Source: Oxytricha trifallax (Eukaryota > Ciliophora > Spirotrichea > Sporadotrichida > Oxytrichidae). Taken from it: 64,000 bases of DNA. The stretch is taken from assembly GCA_000711775.1 (NCBI GenBank), contig ARYC01002458.1, positions 1 to 64,000 of the forward strand. The letters are read 5' to 3'. Below the pieces are notes generated by a model that saw nothing but the letters and a program-made list of their open reading frames with translations, did no database searches and had not been told where the DNA came from. Positions 1-11,033 of this stretch are shown piece after piece; within the stretch, counting starts at the first letter, position 1, and every line of letters starts with the position of its first letter. Made by a program: the position numbers and the translations under genes.

Positions 1-1500
1 TGATTAGACTCTTGTATTTAGTGGATTCAAGTCTATGTTTTTTTATCCAGGAGTACATTAGCTCAGCTGGCGCAATCTTGTAATGATAAGGCCCCAAAAA
101 AATTAGAGGTAATCTTAAGTCCATGTACTTTTCCATAATATTCTGAGACCTGTGATAAGGAGCATTATCAAGAAGTATCAAAGTATTAGATCTCCACTAA
201 CTGTCAATTGTTTCGAGTGTATTAATAAGCTTGCACAGAAAAACAGTACAGGAAGGAGTGTTGATTAGTTCTGCCATGATTCACTGTATAAAACAACTCT
301 CCTGTACTTGAAACCCCTATGATCATATTCATTTATCTAAGTCTCTGAGAATTTTTAACTCTGTTCTTAACGTAAGGTGCAGTCCAGCCCCTGCGTCTTT
401 CGTCTGTTGAGTTCAGAGTTCATTCATCGATGTTGATAATTCTCTTGCCTTTACTTAACTAGAGCACGAACTACTGTGCTTCATATTATCTCTGCAACTT
501 ACTACTATTACTATTATGCAGAGTTGAAATATGCTTGATTTATTTGTAGGTCATCATTAACTCATTTTTCAGGAAGCGTCTTATCATTTACTTACTGCAC
601 CTTAGCTAGATGTTCTTCTATAAGCTGCACTGAATATCTGAAAGCTGTACAGGTTAAGTATCAAGCATGAGCATGTTAACAATATGCGTGCGTGCTCTGC
701 TGTGAAGCTTTCTTATACCTGCCTCTGTTAACTTACTTCAGGTTCCAAAACCTGGCTTTCTTGACTGGACTTTTCAAGTACCTTCGCAACTTGAAGTATG
801 AAATGCCAAGTCTATTCATTATCTAGGAGTAAGATAGCTTTTCATTGTCTCTCAGTCTAAGTGACTCCTCTGCAAGCTTGAGTTCTTTCTATTACTATTT
901 CTTTTCTTTCCCCAACTGCTTTAGTATCCTACGAGGAACGGTTGCATTTAGTTGTGTATGCTAACCAAACACTGGAATCTAATCCTTCACTTTATGATTC
1001 TCAATAACCTTGGCTTCAAGAGAGTTCATATCAATACTTTCGCCTCGCTCAATCAAACTTTAAGGTTCTAAATCTGATTGTTTGTATTCAGTGAAAAGCT
1101 TTAACACTAACTAGCCAAGAGTCTTGATGTCCTTATCACTCAGTAATGATGATTTAACTTCTTTTTTCACGCTTTTTTCTATAAACCTCTTTGGGGTCGA
1201 TGATAAATCCCTCACTTTCGAACTCTGAAATTTCATCACGAGTATCCTCGAATAGGCAAGTCATATCTCTTATACTAACTTATTCTATTTTAACGTCTGC
1301 AACTGTTATATTTCTCTAATATAGCATATTAGTAGTTAAATAATCCGCCTGATCTTAAGAATCTTCTGATTAACTTTACGAGCTCGGCTCTTCACTTGAG
1401 CTGTTACCATCGTAATCTTTATCTTCCAACTTGAAGAAATCAGAGTCTTGATTGTCGTCTTCCAGAATATGATTCCATGAGAAGATTCCTAAATTTAATG
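1..1500 (-). pseudogene. IS630/Tc1-like DDE transposase of element A, partial and decayed
   Basis: Cut-and-paste transposase of the DDE_3 (IS630/Tc1) type. On the minus strand with TAA/TAG as Gln the three acidic motifs appear in order: INIDE followed by LNSTDERRRGW near 440-390, LLDNAPYHRS near 180-150, and APAELMYSW near 75-45. The C-terminus runs off the start of the window. Upstream, to about 1.5 kb, coding-like sequence continues but changes frame several times, and an in-frame TGA follows INIDE at 420-422, so this copy is not functional as read. It diverges from the plus-strand 22-kDa-type gene at 1638, the same pairing seen in element B (27.5-30.0 kb). The N-terminal limit is approximate. 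Family assignment rests on motifs only. Confidence 0.65.
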
Positions 1501-1629
1501 ATAATGAATTCGTTTCGTGCTGGTAGGAAATCCGCTAGCGGAAATAGGATCGTGCTGGTGGGATTTCATTATTAGGAAAAGCACTCTCTAATTTTAGTAA
1601 CTGCAGTGTCTTCCTTAATCAAAATTGAG

Positions 1630-1641
1630 CTATATAAAATG
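1630..1641 (+). promoter_or_regulatory. TATA-like box before the 22-kDa-type gene
   Basis: TATATAAAATGG lies in the divergent gap between the element A transposase and the 22-kDa-type gene and overlaps a possible start codon (ATG at 1638). No experimental support; TATA-like strings are common in DNA this AT-rich. Confidence 0.25.
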
Positions 1642-2476
1642 GTGAAAGGCACCTAACTTTTAAATTTTAATGAACCAATAGTAACTTACTGGTATCAATG
1701 TTTCAGAACTCGCCCAGAAATGCAAAAGTAAGAAAGAGCTATACAACTTTCTTGCCCAAGACTGCCACGCTTTCTTACCCAAAGCGGACTCCACCAACAT
1801 TTATTTCCTTAAGTAAATCATAAGAGCGGAGAAAGAGGTAACCACTAGCTTGCTCTTGTAACTGTCATCATTATAGTATGTAAGAAGAGACGCAGTCAAA
1901 GTGTCAGCAGTGCCTTCAATCGATGGACTTACAGTTTAAGACTTTCTCGATTATGCAAGAGGGTCTTCAAGACTGCTGTAACACTTGCCTGATGAACGAG
2001 ATGGTCCACCTAGACAGATAATGGATCTGTGACTTGCTCTTCACCCTAGACACCGACGGTGTCTCCCAGATGATTAATGATGCAATGTTGTAACGAAGAG
2101 AAAAGCTAGACCATAACAGAGATCTCGTAATTGAAATGAGACCCGAGTTCGTGGACGCTCTCAGCAGATGCCTTAACTTTAGCAGTAAGTTTACTCTCTC
2201 TTAATTTCGTGTGTAGCTGAGCAAGGTAAGGCTGTGAATCTAGTAAAGGATTCATCTAAAAGAAAGAGAACTCATGATTAAATGGACGAGGTAAAAGATT
2301 ATGAAATGGCTTTTAAAATAAGATAAGCAAGAATTCTTGCAGTAAACTAAAAAGTTGAAGAAATAACATGACGATATGGAAAGTAAGTTGCTTGACTTAC
2401 GCAAGATGAGAGAGTAGTTTATGCAAGATGGTAACTTGTAGAACATGCAAAATCAGTCTCCTAACATGAGACGCTG
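1638..2476 (+). CDS. 22-kDa-type transposon protein of element A
   Basis: Relative of the TBE 22-kDa protein; function unknown. The conserved core KCKSKKELYNFLAQDC is followed by a Phe-Leu-Lys block, VSAVPSIDGLTVQDFLDYA, then MRPEFVDALSRCLNFS, which align by eye with the element B protein (SKKDLYIFLSQDC, LDGLTVVDLL, LRPEFAEAFNHC) and more weakly with the TBE proteins (FRSKEDLHRYLVQQ). It is basic near the C-terminus (SSKRKRTHD). A 32-nt intron sits at 2185-2216, in the same place as in element B and the TBEs. At least two frame changes are needed (near 2030 and 2370), so this copy looks damaged. The exact start is uncertain; a 26-nt GTAACT...TTTCAG stretch at about 1681-1706 could be a first intron. 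Confidence 0.55.
2185..2216 (+). other. Intron in the 22-kDa-type gene (element A)
   Basis: GTAAGT at the left and GTGTAG at the right, 32 nt. Coding-like sequence runs up to and resumes after it, and element B has a 35-nt intron at the equivalent codon (29716-29750). Confidence 0.55.
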
Positions 2477-2479
2477 AGT

Positions 2480-5400
2480 GCTGCTGCTTCTCTTCCTCCA
2501 CGATTCTCTAAATGCTATTAATAGCAAAAACTTGAATATGGTGAATTGCTTAAAAAAATTAAGATAAATCTCATATTCTTAATCTCGGTTTTCTCTCTGA
2601 ATTTCTATGGTTTATGTCGCTTTTAAAGTGCCTTCTCTCACTCGAGGCTGCCTTCAACCATCTCTCCATTGTCTCTTCACTCTCTGGCAGCTCTGTATAA
2701 GTGCAACTCAATGATTTTTCTCTGGCACTGCGACGAGTAGTCAGCTCTCAAGTCTTATTTTATTCCTTGATTAATTCAAGCTTTTGTTAACCTTTCACTA
2801 ATCTTCTCTTGGAACTTGCAGTACTGCTTTTACTTCTGGATCTCTCTCTGCCTTGAGCCTTAGTAATTTCATGGTGCTACCGCTTTAAATTCCTTGCACC
2901 AATTACTATACCTGGTCGAATGGTTTATCTTGAAGCACAGGATTTTAACTCATCTTCTCTTCAATAAGCTCTATGAGAGAAGGTTAATAAAAACCCAACT
3001 TACTTTATTCAGCTTATCCTTCAACTTTTTAAGGCTCTTTTTCTTCTTCAAGATTATCTTGCTTCACTACTGCTGCTGCGTTGCTTGCTTCACTGTAAGC
3101 TTTCTCAGTGAGAGCTACAATATGTTTAACGACTTCTCTTACAATATTATCTTGCTCCTAATCCTTTGAAAGCGCTGCAGAAATTTATTCTTAAGGCACC
3201 TTGCTTTATTCAACAAAACTATCCATTGCTTCTTATTGATTTTATAAAATTGATTATGCTTGGTTGTGCTTGCGATCAAGTATTAGATCTATTTCTTTCT
3301 ATACAACTATAAGCAGCTGCTCTGAACTATCATTAGAAGCATTCTTGTATAACACGGCGCTGCCATCTACCTTTGATATTAAGTCTGCCGATTCTACCAA
3401 TGATTTATTCTTCAGATCTTCTTGAAAAGACATCAGCGATGATTAAATAAGTACCCCCATTTGAATTGATTTCATCATTAGTTTAGATGTCTGTTCCTCT
3501 TCCCTGTGCTTCATTAAATAAGTAAACAACATAGTTCTTGCTCGCATTCTTCATTAAATACCTGCCTTCAATGACAGACTCTATGACAGCGGCTGAGCCG
3601 TGGCTGAAGCTTTTGAAATCGAAAGAGGATTTCGAGAGGCCTGATTAAATAGCGTTGTAGTTATCAGAGGCGACAATTAAAACTGGGGTATTAGCAACTT
3701 AGTCCTTTATGAGTTCCTTGATTTTCTGCAAGTAATCTGCCTGATTTGAACTTACCAGCAAGTCTGGTAGCTGCGTCTTCTTATCACCTTGCAACTTATC
3801 AAGTGTAGGGAACACCACAGGTGTGCTTTGCAAAGCTAAGTTAAAACAGATTTCCTCGGTTTGAGTAAGATGGCTGCCTGAAAAGCCGATAATACTTTTA
3901 GCTTGCTTGTAAAAATTAAGCTGGTTGACAATATTATCACGGTAGCCATCGAATAAAATCCAGTCGTATTCATCGACGAGCACAATACTATCGCGCCAGA
4001 CACTTATGAATTTAGGAGTCTTCATTTGTTTCTTGAGTTGTGGTTGAGTAAAGAAGTAAATACCAGCGCTCCTAGCAATGAAATTAAAGTTCGAGTTAAG
4101 TGCCATCGCATTAATAACTTTTTAGAACTTCGTGAAATCTCTCTGAACCAAGTGCTCATTCTTGCCAATGATGATTACGGAGAGCTTGGTCTGAAGAGCT
4201 ATAAGAATGGCTAGCGCAATGCAAATTAAGGTCTTGCCATTACCAATACCAAAATGAATTAAATGGCTTGCTTGCAAGTTGTCGCCGATATAGTTAATGC
4301 ATAATACTTGAGAACTGTACAACTTAAATCCCAGATTTTGCTGCAACTTTTCTAGGGCTTCACTGACAGCCAACCTTTCATTCGAAGGCTTTGAATTGAA
4401 AGTACTTGCTAGTTAGTGCAAGGTATTTGCATTCTCAAAGAGTTGAAGTAGGTCTGCAACTGTCTTATCAGAGAAGGCTTCCATGTTGCGAGACAAGTGC
4501 AAAATCCTTTGAATGTCAGAGCAGTCTCCATTAAGGCAGTTTTCAATAATATTGCTGTTCAGACTTACATTCTTTTCAATTTGAGCTTCTATGATTTACT
4601 GCAGAAGCTTCTAGATTTGCGGAATCTTGCCAACCCATTGTACGTCTCTATTCTGCAGTCTTTATGCAAGGCTTTTCATAAAGTAAACCATCGTGCTTGA
4701 ATCAATAAGCTCTTGCTTCTGTAAGAATGTAGCCCTTGTAGTTGATATATAATCCTTGAGAGCATCAACAGTGTGAGAGCAAGATAAAGCACAAATTCTT
4801 ACGAAGTACTCTGTGTATTCAACGGGAATATCTCTGATTAAGTGCAGGCCACAGTCCTGCTTTAGTAGAGTGATGAAAGGCACATTCAAAATGAAGAATG
4901 AAGAAGGTATAAGTCTCTAAACTTGAGAGTCAATTTCGAATAATTGCCAAGTCCAACCCAAAAGCTGCACAATATAAGGGTTAGTTTCATCAAGTCTCAA
5001 CACTTGAGCAAGCTATTTTGTGAATGCGGCTACTAAATTGAAGAACACGAAGTTTGCCAAGCCTAGAGATTGCCTTGCATTGGGGGAGCGTACTAATAAC
5101 AAGATCGATTCTTGTATAAACTAGTCTTCTACTTATACCTTTTCTCCTTAATAGTAACCCAAAGTTGCTAAAATGATACGAGGCTTCGAGTCTTGGTCTA
5201 AGTTTCCATCGCTTATTATTAATTCCACCAGCAGAGAGAACAGGTTCTAGTGCATTTCCTGATCATTAGCGTTCTCAAAATTGCTTATGAATGATAAAAG
5301 TGACTGAGTGTTACGGGTCACTATATCTTGCAAAATGCAAGACCTTTAATAATAATTAGAAGATTTGAAATTTTCAAAGTGTTTTGATTAAGATCTCTTG

Positions 5401-5953
5401 GCCGATGATCGCGCCATAGTTAATAAAGAGCTGAGGTAAGGGTTCTTTATTTGGTTTTTAATCGCTTGCAAAGCTTATGCTCGTAGTGAAGTCGCTCACC
5501 TTCACCTCTTCGTAAGTTGCAGTAAGATCAGGTGGCTCTGAAATTACAGATTTACTTTCATGGCTGTGCTTCGCCAACTTGGGTTTATTGTTATTTATAA
5601 ATTTTCTCACGAACCGCTTGAAATCCTAAGTATTTTCAAAGCCTGCAAAATCCTCCTGCTCAAGCAGCAAACTTAAATCAAAGTTGTTTTAATGCAGAAA
5701 TTCCTTTGCACGATTGATCTTGGCACTGTCTTGTGCGTTTTTAAATTCAGATTTGATCCCCTTGATTTTACCCGCATCTTCAAGATTTACATTGGCTTGT
5801 AGATTTTCAAAAATCCGAGGTAAGTTTTCTTGTTCGGGTGCCTATTCTGGCATCTGCTAATTATTGATAGGTTCTAAATAGAAGCTAATAACAAGGATTG
5901 AAACTTACCAGCAGCTGCATTTAAAAGTTGAGGAGGTCGGTCTTAGAAGCCAT
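2480..5953 (-). CDS. SecA-like DEAD motor ATPase (preprotein-translocase-type helicase)
   Basis: Long minus-strand gene, start ATG at 5951-5953, first exon MASKTDLLNFQMQLL, then an intron. The motor motifs are clear and in SecA order: Walker A HFGIGNGKT (about 4252-4230), motif II IVLVDEYDWILFDG (about 3990-3955), a SAT-like motif IIGFSGSH (about 3895), a GRGTDI motif (NEAQGRGTDIQTND, near 3500), and motif VI RSEEQIIGRIGR (3421-3386). SecA proteins use this motor to push polypeptides through membranes. Ciliates and some bacteria carry solo versions of unknown role. The frame shifts once just after motif VI; a Gln/Glu-rich tail follows to about 2810 and then decays into short frames. G+C is higher than the flanks. 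It converges on the element A 22-kDa gene with almost no gap, as the large ORF of element B does, so it may be transposon cargo. A host gene is the alternative. Confidence 0.75.
5338..5374 (-). other. Candidate 37-nt internal eliminated sequence
   Basis: Frames before and after differ by one base and a TGA interrupts the reading. Removing 37 nt between two TTG repeats joins ...EILIKTLC to ILQDIVTRN in one frame. The segment lacks intron ends, is AT-rich, and is bounded by a short direct repeat as expected of a small IES with a pointer. Confidence 0.4.
5854..5908 (-). other. Intron 1 of the SecA-like gene
   Basis: GTAAGTTTC after codon 15 and TTAGCAG before ATGCCAGAATAG; 55 nt and AT-rich. 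Splicing is phase 0 and opens into the long Gln-rich frame. An alternative acceptor (TATTTAG) inside it would give the wrong frame. Confidence 0.55.
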
Positions 5954-5959
5954 CTCAAA

Positions 5960-6065
5960 TCCAGTGACTGGATTTATCTGATTTATGCTAGATTTTAATG
6001 ATTAATTCCACTGGATTTTAATATTAAATAGCTGGATTATTAAAATCTCGACTGGATTATTGCAA
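5960..6065. repeat. Degenerate ACTGGATT(TTAAT) repeats upstream of the SecA-like gene
   Basis: Five imperfect copies of a CTGGATT core (about 5971, 6011, 6032, 6051 and a partial) lie just upstream of the ATG at 5953. They could be a promoter region or the edge of element A; nothing decides which. Confidence 0.4.
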
Positions 6066-6159
6066 TTTTACTGTATGGGTTGCTACTCTCTCACCTATAT
6101 CCCCCGGATTTATTCATGGCTCACTGCGAAACGAAACCACTTCAATTAAGGAGTATTTA

Positions 6160-6640
6160 CTATAACTCATTAGACAAGTAGCTTCAAGTGACAAGGAGAC
6201 GGGTGGTTGAAGAGCAGTGATAAATTTCGCCAACTTTGGAGCTCGAGCCAATGCAAAATTGGCTTTTTAAAAAATGTCGGAATCCGCGGTACCTTTCAAA
6301 TTCAAATCCTTTCCCCGTCCATAACTGAATAGTGGCGAGTAGAAATGTGAAGAGGGGAATAGCTAGAAATTAATGGCACTCAAAATAGAAAATTCGGGTC
6401 TTCAGTTTGGACCTCGAAAATGACCTCTGGCTTAAGCCAACAGCCTGGATTCTTGAGGTCAGGTCAGTAGGGTGGAATATTAACGTTGATAAATCTCGAG
6501 AAGCACTCCAATGACCTACTGGCTTTCTGGCTGCTTTCAACTTAAAATTAAAAAATACACTAATCAAACCCTATTAATCAAATCAATATCAAACTATATG
6601 AGTGCCGTAATATTCTCAACTCTTCTTTTTCGATTCTCTG
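6160..6640 (+). other. Higher-GC island, possible coding fragment
   Basis: Base composition is clearly richer in G+C than the flanks. A plus-strand frame, open with TAA/TAG as Gln, reads protein-like around 6400-6520 (FSLDLENDLWLKPTAWILEV) up to a TGA. I recognise no family. It may be an unrelated MDS, a promoter region or transposon edge. Confidence 0.3.
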
Positions 6641-6697
6641 GATCGGCTCCCTCAAATTAAGTTAAAATCTGTCCTTTTAAATTTCGTTATTTATTGA

Positions 6698-6843
6698 TGC
6701 ATTTAAAACTTTTTATTCACTTATCAAACTCATGCGAACATACGTATTGGGGTTTATGTGCAGAAAAATATATCATATAACTAGCTCTTTTGCAAATTCA
6801 GAGAAATGGACCTCTAGGATAGCCAAAACTTTTTTTCTCTAAT
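6698..6843 (+). CDS. RNF213-like gene, coding block 1a
   Basis: Open plus-strand block beginning after a TGA at 6695. It reads IRIGVYVQKNISYNQLFCKF and ends NFFSL at the repeat AAT. It is cut by the palindrome 6844-9505; taking out that element with one AAT puts the frame straight into block 1b (ILLGAITPNL). The assignment to the RNF213-like gene is by strand, style and continuity with later blocks; this part has no diagnostic motif. Confidence 0.5.
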
Positions 6844-9505
6844 TCTCATAAAATGTTTTAAACATGATTAAAACATCAAAGTAACATGTTATAATATTAA
6901 TTAGATCTAAAATTAACACCCCCAAATATCTGCAATCCGAATCATTGAATTTTTTTCGGAAATCAGACCATAAATTTAAAAAATAAATCGGATAAATTTT
7001 TGAAGTGAAAAAATATCTGATTTATAAATCAGATAATTTTCAAAAAACTGTACCAAAAATTATTTGAAAATCATACATATAAAATAATATGATAAATCTT
7101 AACAACAGTTAAATTAAATAAATATAAGCAAAAAAAATTATATGATACATTAAAAAAAATGTTGTTAAAAAACCATAAATATACATATTAATAATTTAGT
7201 AATGATTTTAGGGACAATTATATCATTCAGATTTGAATAAAAATAATATGGAATATTTTTGATTATAAAGGTTGCATAGAAAATTCCAGTATTTAATATA
7301 TTAATTAGTAATATTTTACTATACTTGTAGATACTTGTGAATTAGAACAGTATGTTATAGTAATACTAAACAGTAATCTATTTTAAAAGTAATACTCATA
7401 CTAAATTTATAATATATAGCAAAATAATATTTAGAACTCCTTATTAACTGTATACATTACAAATAATAACTGTTAAGTGAAAGAGGAACTAGGCTTCTAA
7501 ACAATCAATGTGTATTATAAGCTGTAAAATTTAATAAGTATTTCTCATTAAATAATGAATCTCATACTCACAAGGTCTATTTTAAAATAGCTCTATAAAG
7601 TATTTGCAAGATTTGATAAAAAAAAAACAATAAATACATTTAGTTTACTGAATTACGACTAATAAAATAATTTCTTTTTACTCAATCATATTATTTTATA
7701 AAATTTTTTTAGTAGATAGGTACATCTTCTAAAAAATTAATTATTAACTATAATCATCAAATTAATATTTATAAAAATTTTATTTTTATTATTACAATTA
7801 AAATTCGGTACTAGTTTATGCTATGTATATTGATATTTAAGTTCAGTGGATTTAATTTAAATTACAGTTTGTTTATAAAAGATAATACTCGGTAAATTTG
7901 TATTTACTAAGACATTATGTTATTTTATTACTCATTTAAATTTAGATTGAAATTTAAAATCTTAAGTATAATATATTTTTCCAAAGTATTTTCAAAAAGA
8001 AAAGTTTAAATAATAACTGTTAACTCTAATTAATTATTAGGTTTATATGTTTTTAAACTTTTAGAGTTCAATTTTTTTAAACTATGGAAAATTAACAAAA
8101 AACTATGATTTCTATTAACATATTATTCTATAAAGAATAGGCTAAATAACAAATTAAATTAAAATATTCTTTTATTTCTATAAAATTTAACTAGAGCATT
8201 TTATTGATTAATAAGAGTATATTTATAATTCATTATTTCTCAAAAACATACATTATTTAATCAATATGAGCAAATGTATCAAAACTAGTTTCATATGAGA
8301 ATTTAATATATTTGCGTAATATTTTTGAAATAATTTAATAAATTTTAGTTAGTAAAGTGTAATTAAATTGTAAATGATTATTAATGCGGAGAACACTATT
8401 TACAATTTAAAATAATGTTTGATATTGATATCTTATCATACATTTATTTTCTATAACTGGAAGTCGATTTAATATAGTCATTTAAAATTTATATAATTTA
8501 TAAATTGTTAAGTAATAAACTTATAATTATTAGGGCTAGAATATTTATCTATTGCAGCCACAGTGAATGAACATTAATATAGATCACGATTAATTATATA
8601 ATAAATTTAATAACATTTTGAGAGAAAAAAAAGATAAGAATAATTTGTTTATTAATGATACAATAAAATATGTCTTATTATCATTTAATACAATATTTTA
8701 AATAAATTAAAACAAAAACAGTTCAAAAATTTTACTTGAAAGATTTAGTATATAATACCTAATAATTTTTTTATTTATTTAATTATTAACATCTGAAGTA
8801 TTTTGCTAAAGATAATTTTTATGAAATTACAATATAAATTAAAATTTTATTATAATAATATGTGTCGTATTAATAGTTAAATAACATTCATATCTACTTT
8901 GCAAAAAAATCGGATAATATTTCCAGATTTTTTTTAATTGATATAAATTTCTTGAAAAAATTAATGATTTTTTTGTCATGATTTCCGAAAAAATCGCGAA
9001 AAAAATGTAATGATTCGATTTGCAGATTTTTAGGGGGGTCTTAAAATTACTTTTCAAAACAATCTAGAACAACACATTACATTTCACATTTACATTTTAA
9101 AATTATTAGATTTTCAATAAATAAAAATATTATTTTCTTTAAATTCTATGTGAAATATATTTGTGATTTCGCTAATTTTATTGCTGATTTAATTATTAAC
9201 TGTTATAAAAGTTTTAAGGTATATTTATCTAGTTTTTATCATTAATGAAAAGCTCTCAATCCTATTATAACAGTTAATAATAAAATAAGCAATAAAATTA
9301 GCGAAATCACAAATATATTTCACATAGAATTTAAAGAAAATAATATTTGTATTTATTGAAAATCTAATAATTTTAAAATGTAAATGTGAAATGTAACTTT
9401 GAAATGTGTTGTTCTAAATTGTTTTGAAAAGTAATTTTAGATCTAATTAATATTATAACATGCTACTTTGATGTTTTAATTATGTTTAAAACATTTTATG
9501 AGAAT
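6844..9505. mobile_element. Palindromic (foldback) element with AAT duplication, interrupted by a nested MITE
   Basis: The left arm (6841-6915, continued at 9050-9240) and the right arm (9245-9504) are inverted copies: ATTCTCATAAAATGTTT at one end, its complement at the other, centre near 9242. The direct repeat AAT is at 6841-6843 and 9503-9505. The left arm was split by the 2.1-kb insertion 6916-9041. No coding capacity seen. The ANT-type duplication matches TBE target preference, so TBE transposase may mobilise it; that is inference. Confidence 0.65.
6916..9041. mobile_element. Nested 2.1-kb MITE-like element with 8-bp duplication
   Basis: Imperfect terminal inverted repeats of about 60 bp: ACACCCCCAAATATCTGCAA at the left, and at the right a complement of AGACCCCCCTAAAAATCTGC. 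The 8-bp duplication TAAAATTA is at 6908-6915 and 9042-9049. The interior is very AT-rich with no convincing gene. It sits inside the arm of the larger palindrome, so it is the younger insertion. Confidence 0.55.
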
Positions 9506-10125
9506 CCTTCTTGGGGCCATTACACCAAATTTAAATTAATCTTAATAAATTACTATTAATTTTTATACTTTTCAAAATATATCTAACTTGACAATTTAAG
9601 ATGTAAAACAGATCCTTATGCAATCTCATTTAAATAATTTCAATAAAATTATGACTATAATTCTACCAGATTTCTAACAAAATTATTTGGACTAGATTAA
9701 TTAAACATATGAAAAATACAAACTAAAATTGGAGAAAAATCACATATTCTAGCAAAGACTCCATCTTTTAAAAAAATTTGTCGACTCAGAACTATATGAT
9801 GGACAGTTACAAAAGTTAAACTAAGCTTATGATATAATTCAGATAAAATAACTTGATTAGTTATAGGAAAGCATTTTCTTTTCAAATTTAAGATCAATCG
9901 AAACTAACTATGACTTAAGAAATTCAAAAGTTTATGAAATTCTTATCATTATCTACTTCAATGCATAAAAAAAGAAAAATTTAAAACAAAAATATAATAT
10001 TTAAAATTGAGGATTGGTATGAAAAAATCTTTCAACTTAAAATTTAAAGTTTTACTAAAATTAAAAAATGTTTCTTTTTTAATAAAATTTTAAATTAAAT
10101 TATTGATGGTAAATTCTTTTTTTTC
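9506..10125 (+). CDS. RNF213-like gene, coding block 1b
   Basis: Continuous plus-strand frame to a TGA near 9996, free of TGA for about 160 codons. It is rich in Gln written as TAA/TAG and helical in character (KYKLKLEKNHIFQQRLHLLKK; SELYDGQLQKLNQAYDIIQ). A second frame (EDWYEKIFQLKIQSFTKIKK) continues to about 10125 after a one-base change. It follows block 1a in frame once the palindrome is removed. Probably a helical stalk region ahead of the AAA+ core; no specific motif. Confidence 0.5.
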
Positions 10126-10725
10126 TTTTAATACTTAATATATCATTTATTATGTGTTCTGAGACCCCACTCCCACACTCAGACAAGGAAAACTCTCACT
10201 TTTTTAATACTGTTTCATAATTTTTTTATGCTCTAAATATAATTTTTGCGGTTCGCTATTATTTTTATAAAATAATATTTTTTGAATTCCACTATAACTG
10301 CCGAGTTTTATTAGATTTTACTTCCTTTGGGAAATAATTATAATGAAATACTTTTGTATCATAAAGAATTATATAGTTTTCATATAAACATAAATAATTT
10401 TCGTTTTGAATTTTGTTTTGTCAAAATCACTTTCAATCGAATAATGTAAAAATTAAAATGTTAATTTTTACAAGTATAATTTTCTTAAATACGTTATGAT
10501 ATCATTTATTTTATTTTGCCATTTTAGTTAATAGTTAATAAAATTTTATATGATATTTATTAGTTTTGACAAAAGATATAAGCTGTTTCATATTTTTTTT
10601 ATTACGGTATAAATTTATATTCATAATTTATAATTTGAAAAATTTAGTGAATTAATATTTTAATTAAAATTAATAAGAATACTTATAAATATAATCAGAA
10701 AACTTTAATTGCAGATATATCCAGC

Positions 10726-11033
10726 ATGTCTAACATTCATTAAATGTAAGTTTCATTTTTTGTATCTTTTATTTTATATTTTATAGAGTAGGTGCTGCCG
10801 CAGTACTAGGTACCACTACCTTGGTACTTCAGTAGTGGGAAGGTAGGGATGGCAAAGATAGTTTATACATGCAGATGGAGATGTGTATGAAGGAGAATTA
10901 GAGAGATAGAAGTTCATTCTTAACAGTTTCATTTTCTTTAGTTTTATTAACTATTCTTATTATTACTATTACTATTCTCATTAATTTTAATTAAAATATT
11001 AATTCACTAAATTTTTCAAATTATAAATTATGA
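10726..11033 (+). CDS. Possible 88-residue spliced membrane protein, copy 1
   Basis: ATG at 10726, exon 1 of 20 nt, a 41-nt intron (10746-10786, GTAAGT...TTATAG), then exon 2 to TGA at 11031-11033, exactly 89 codons. The product starts MSNIHQIVGAAAVLGTTTLV, a likely signal peptide or first membrane segment, continues WEGRDGKDSLYMQMEMCMKE and ends with a hydrophobic helix (FSLVLLTILIITITILI). I recognise no family. In favour: ideal splice sites and in-frame substitutions between copies. Against: the tail lies in palindromic AT-rich arms and could be chance. Confidence 0.4.
10746..10786 (+). other. Intron in the small repeated gene
   Basis: 41 nt, GTAAGTTTC at the left, TTTTATAG at the right, over 85% A+T. 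Present in all three repeat copies with only one base different in the second. Confidence 0.45.

Noticed and set aside
2252-2446. Minus-strand 64-residue ORF
   Set aside because: It is the shadow of the plus-strand 22-kDa-type gene.
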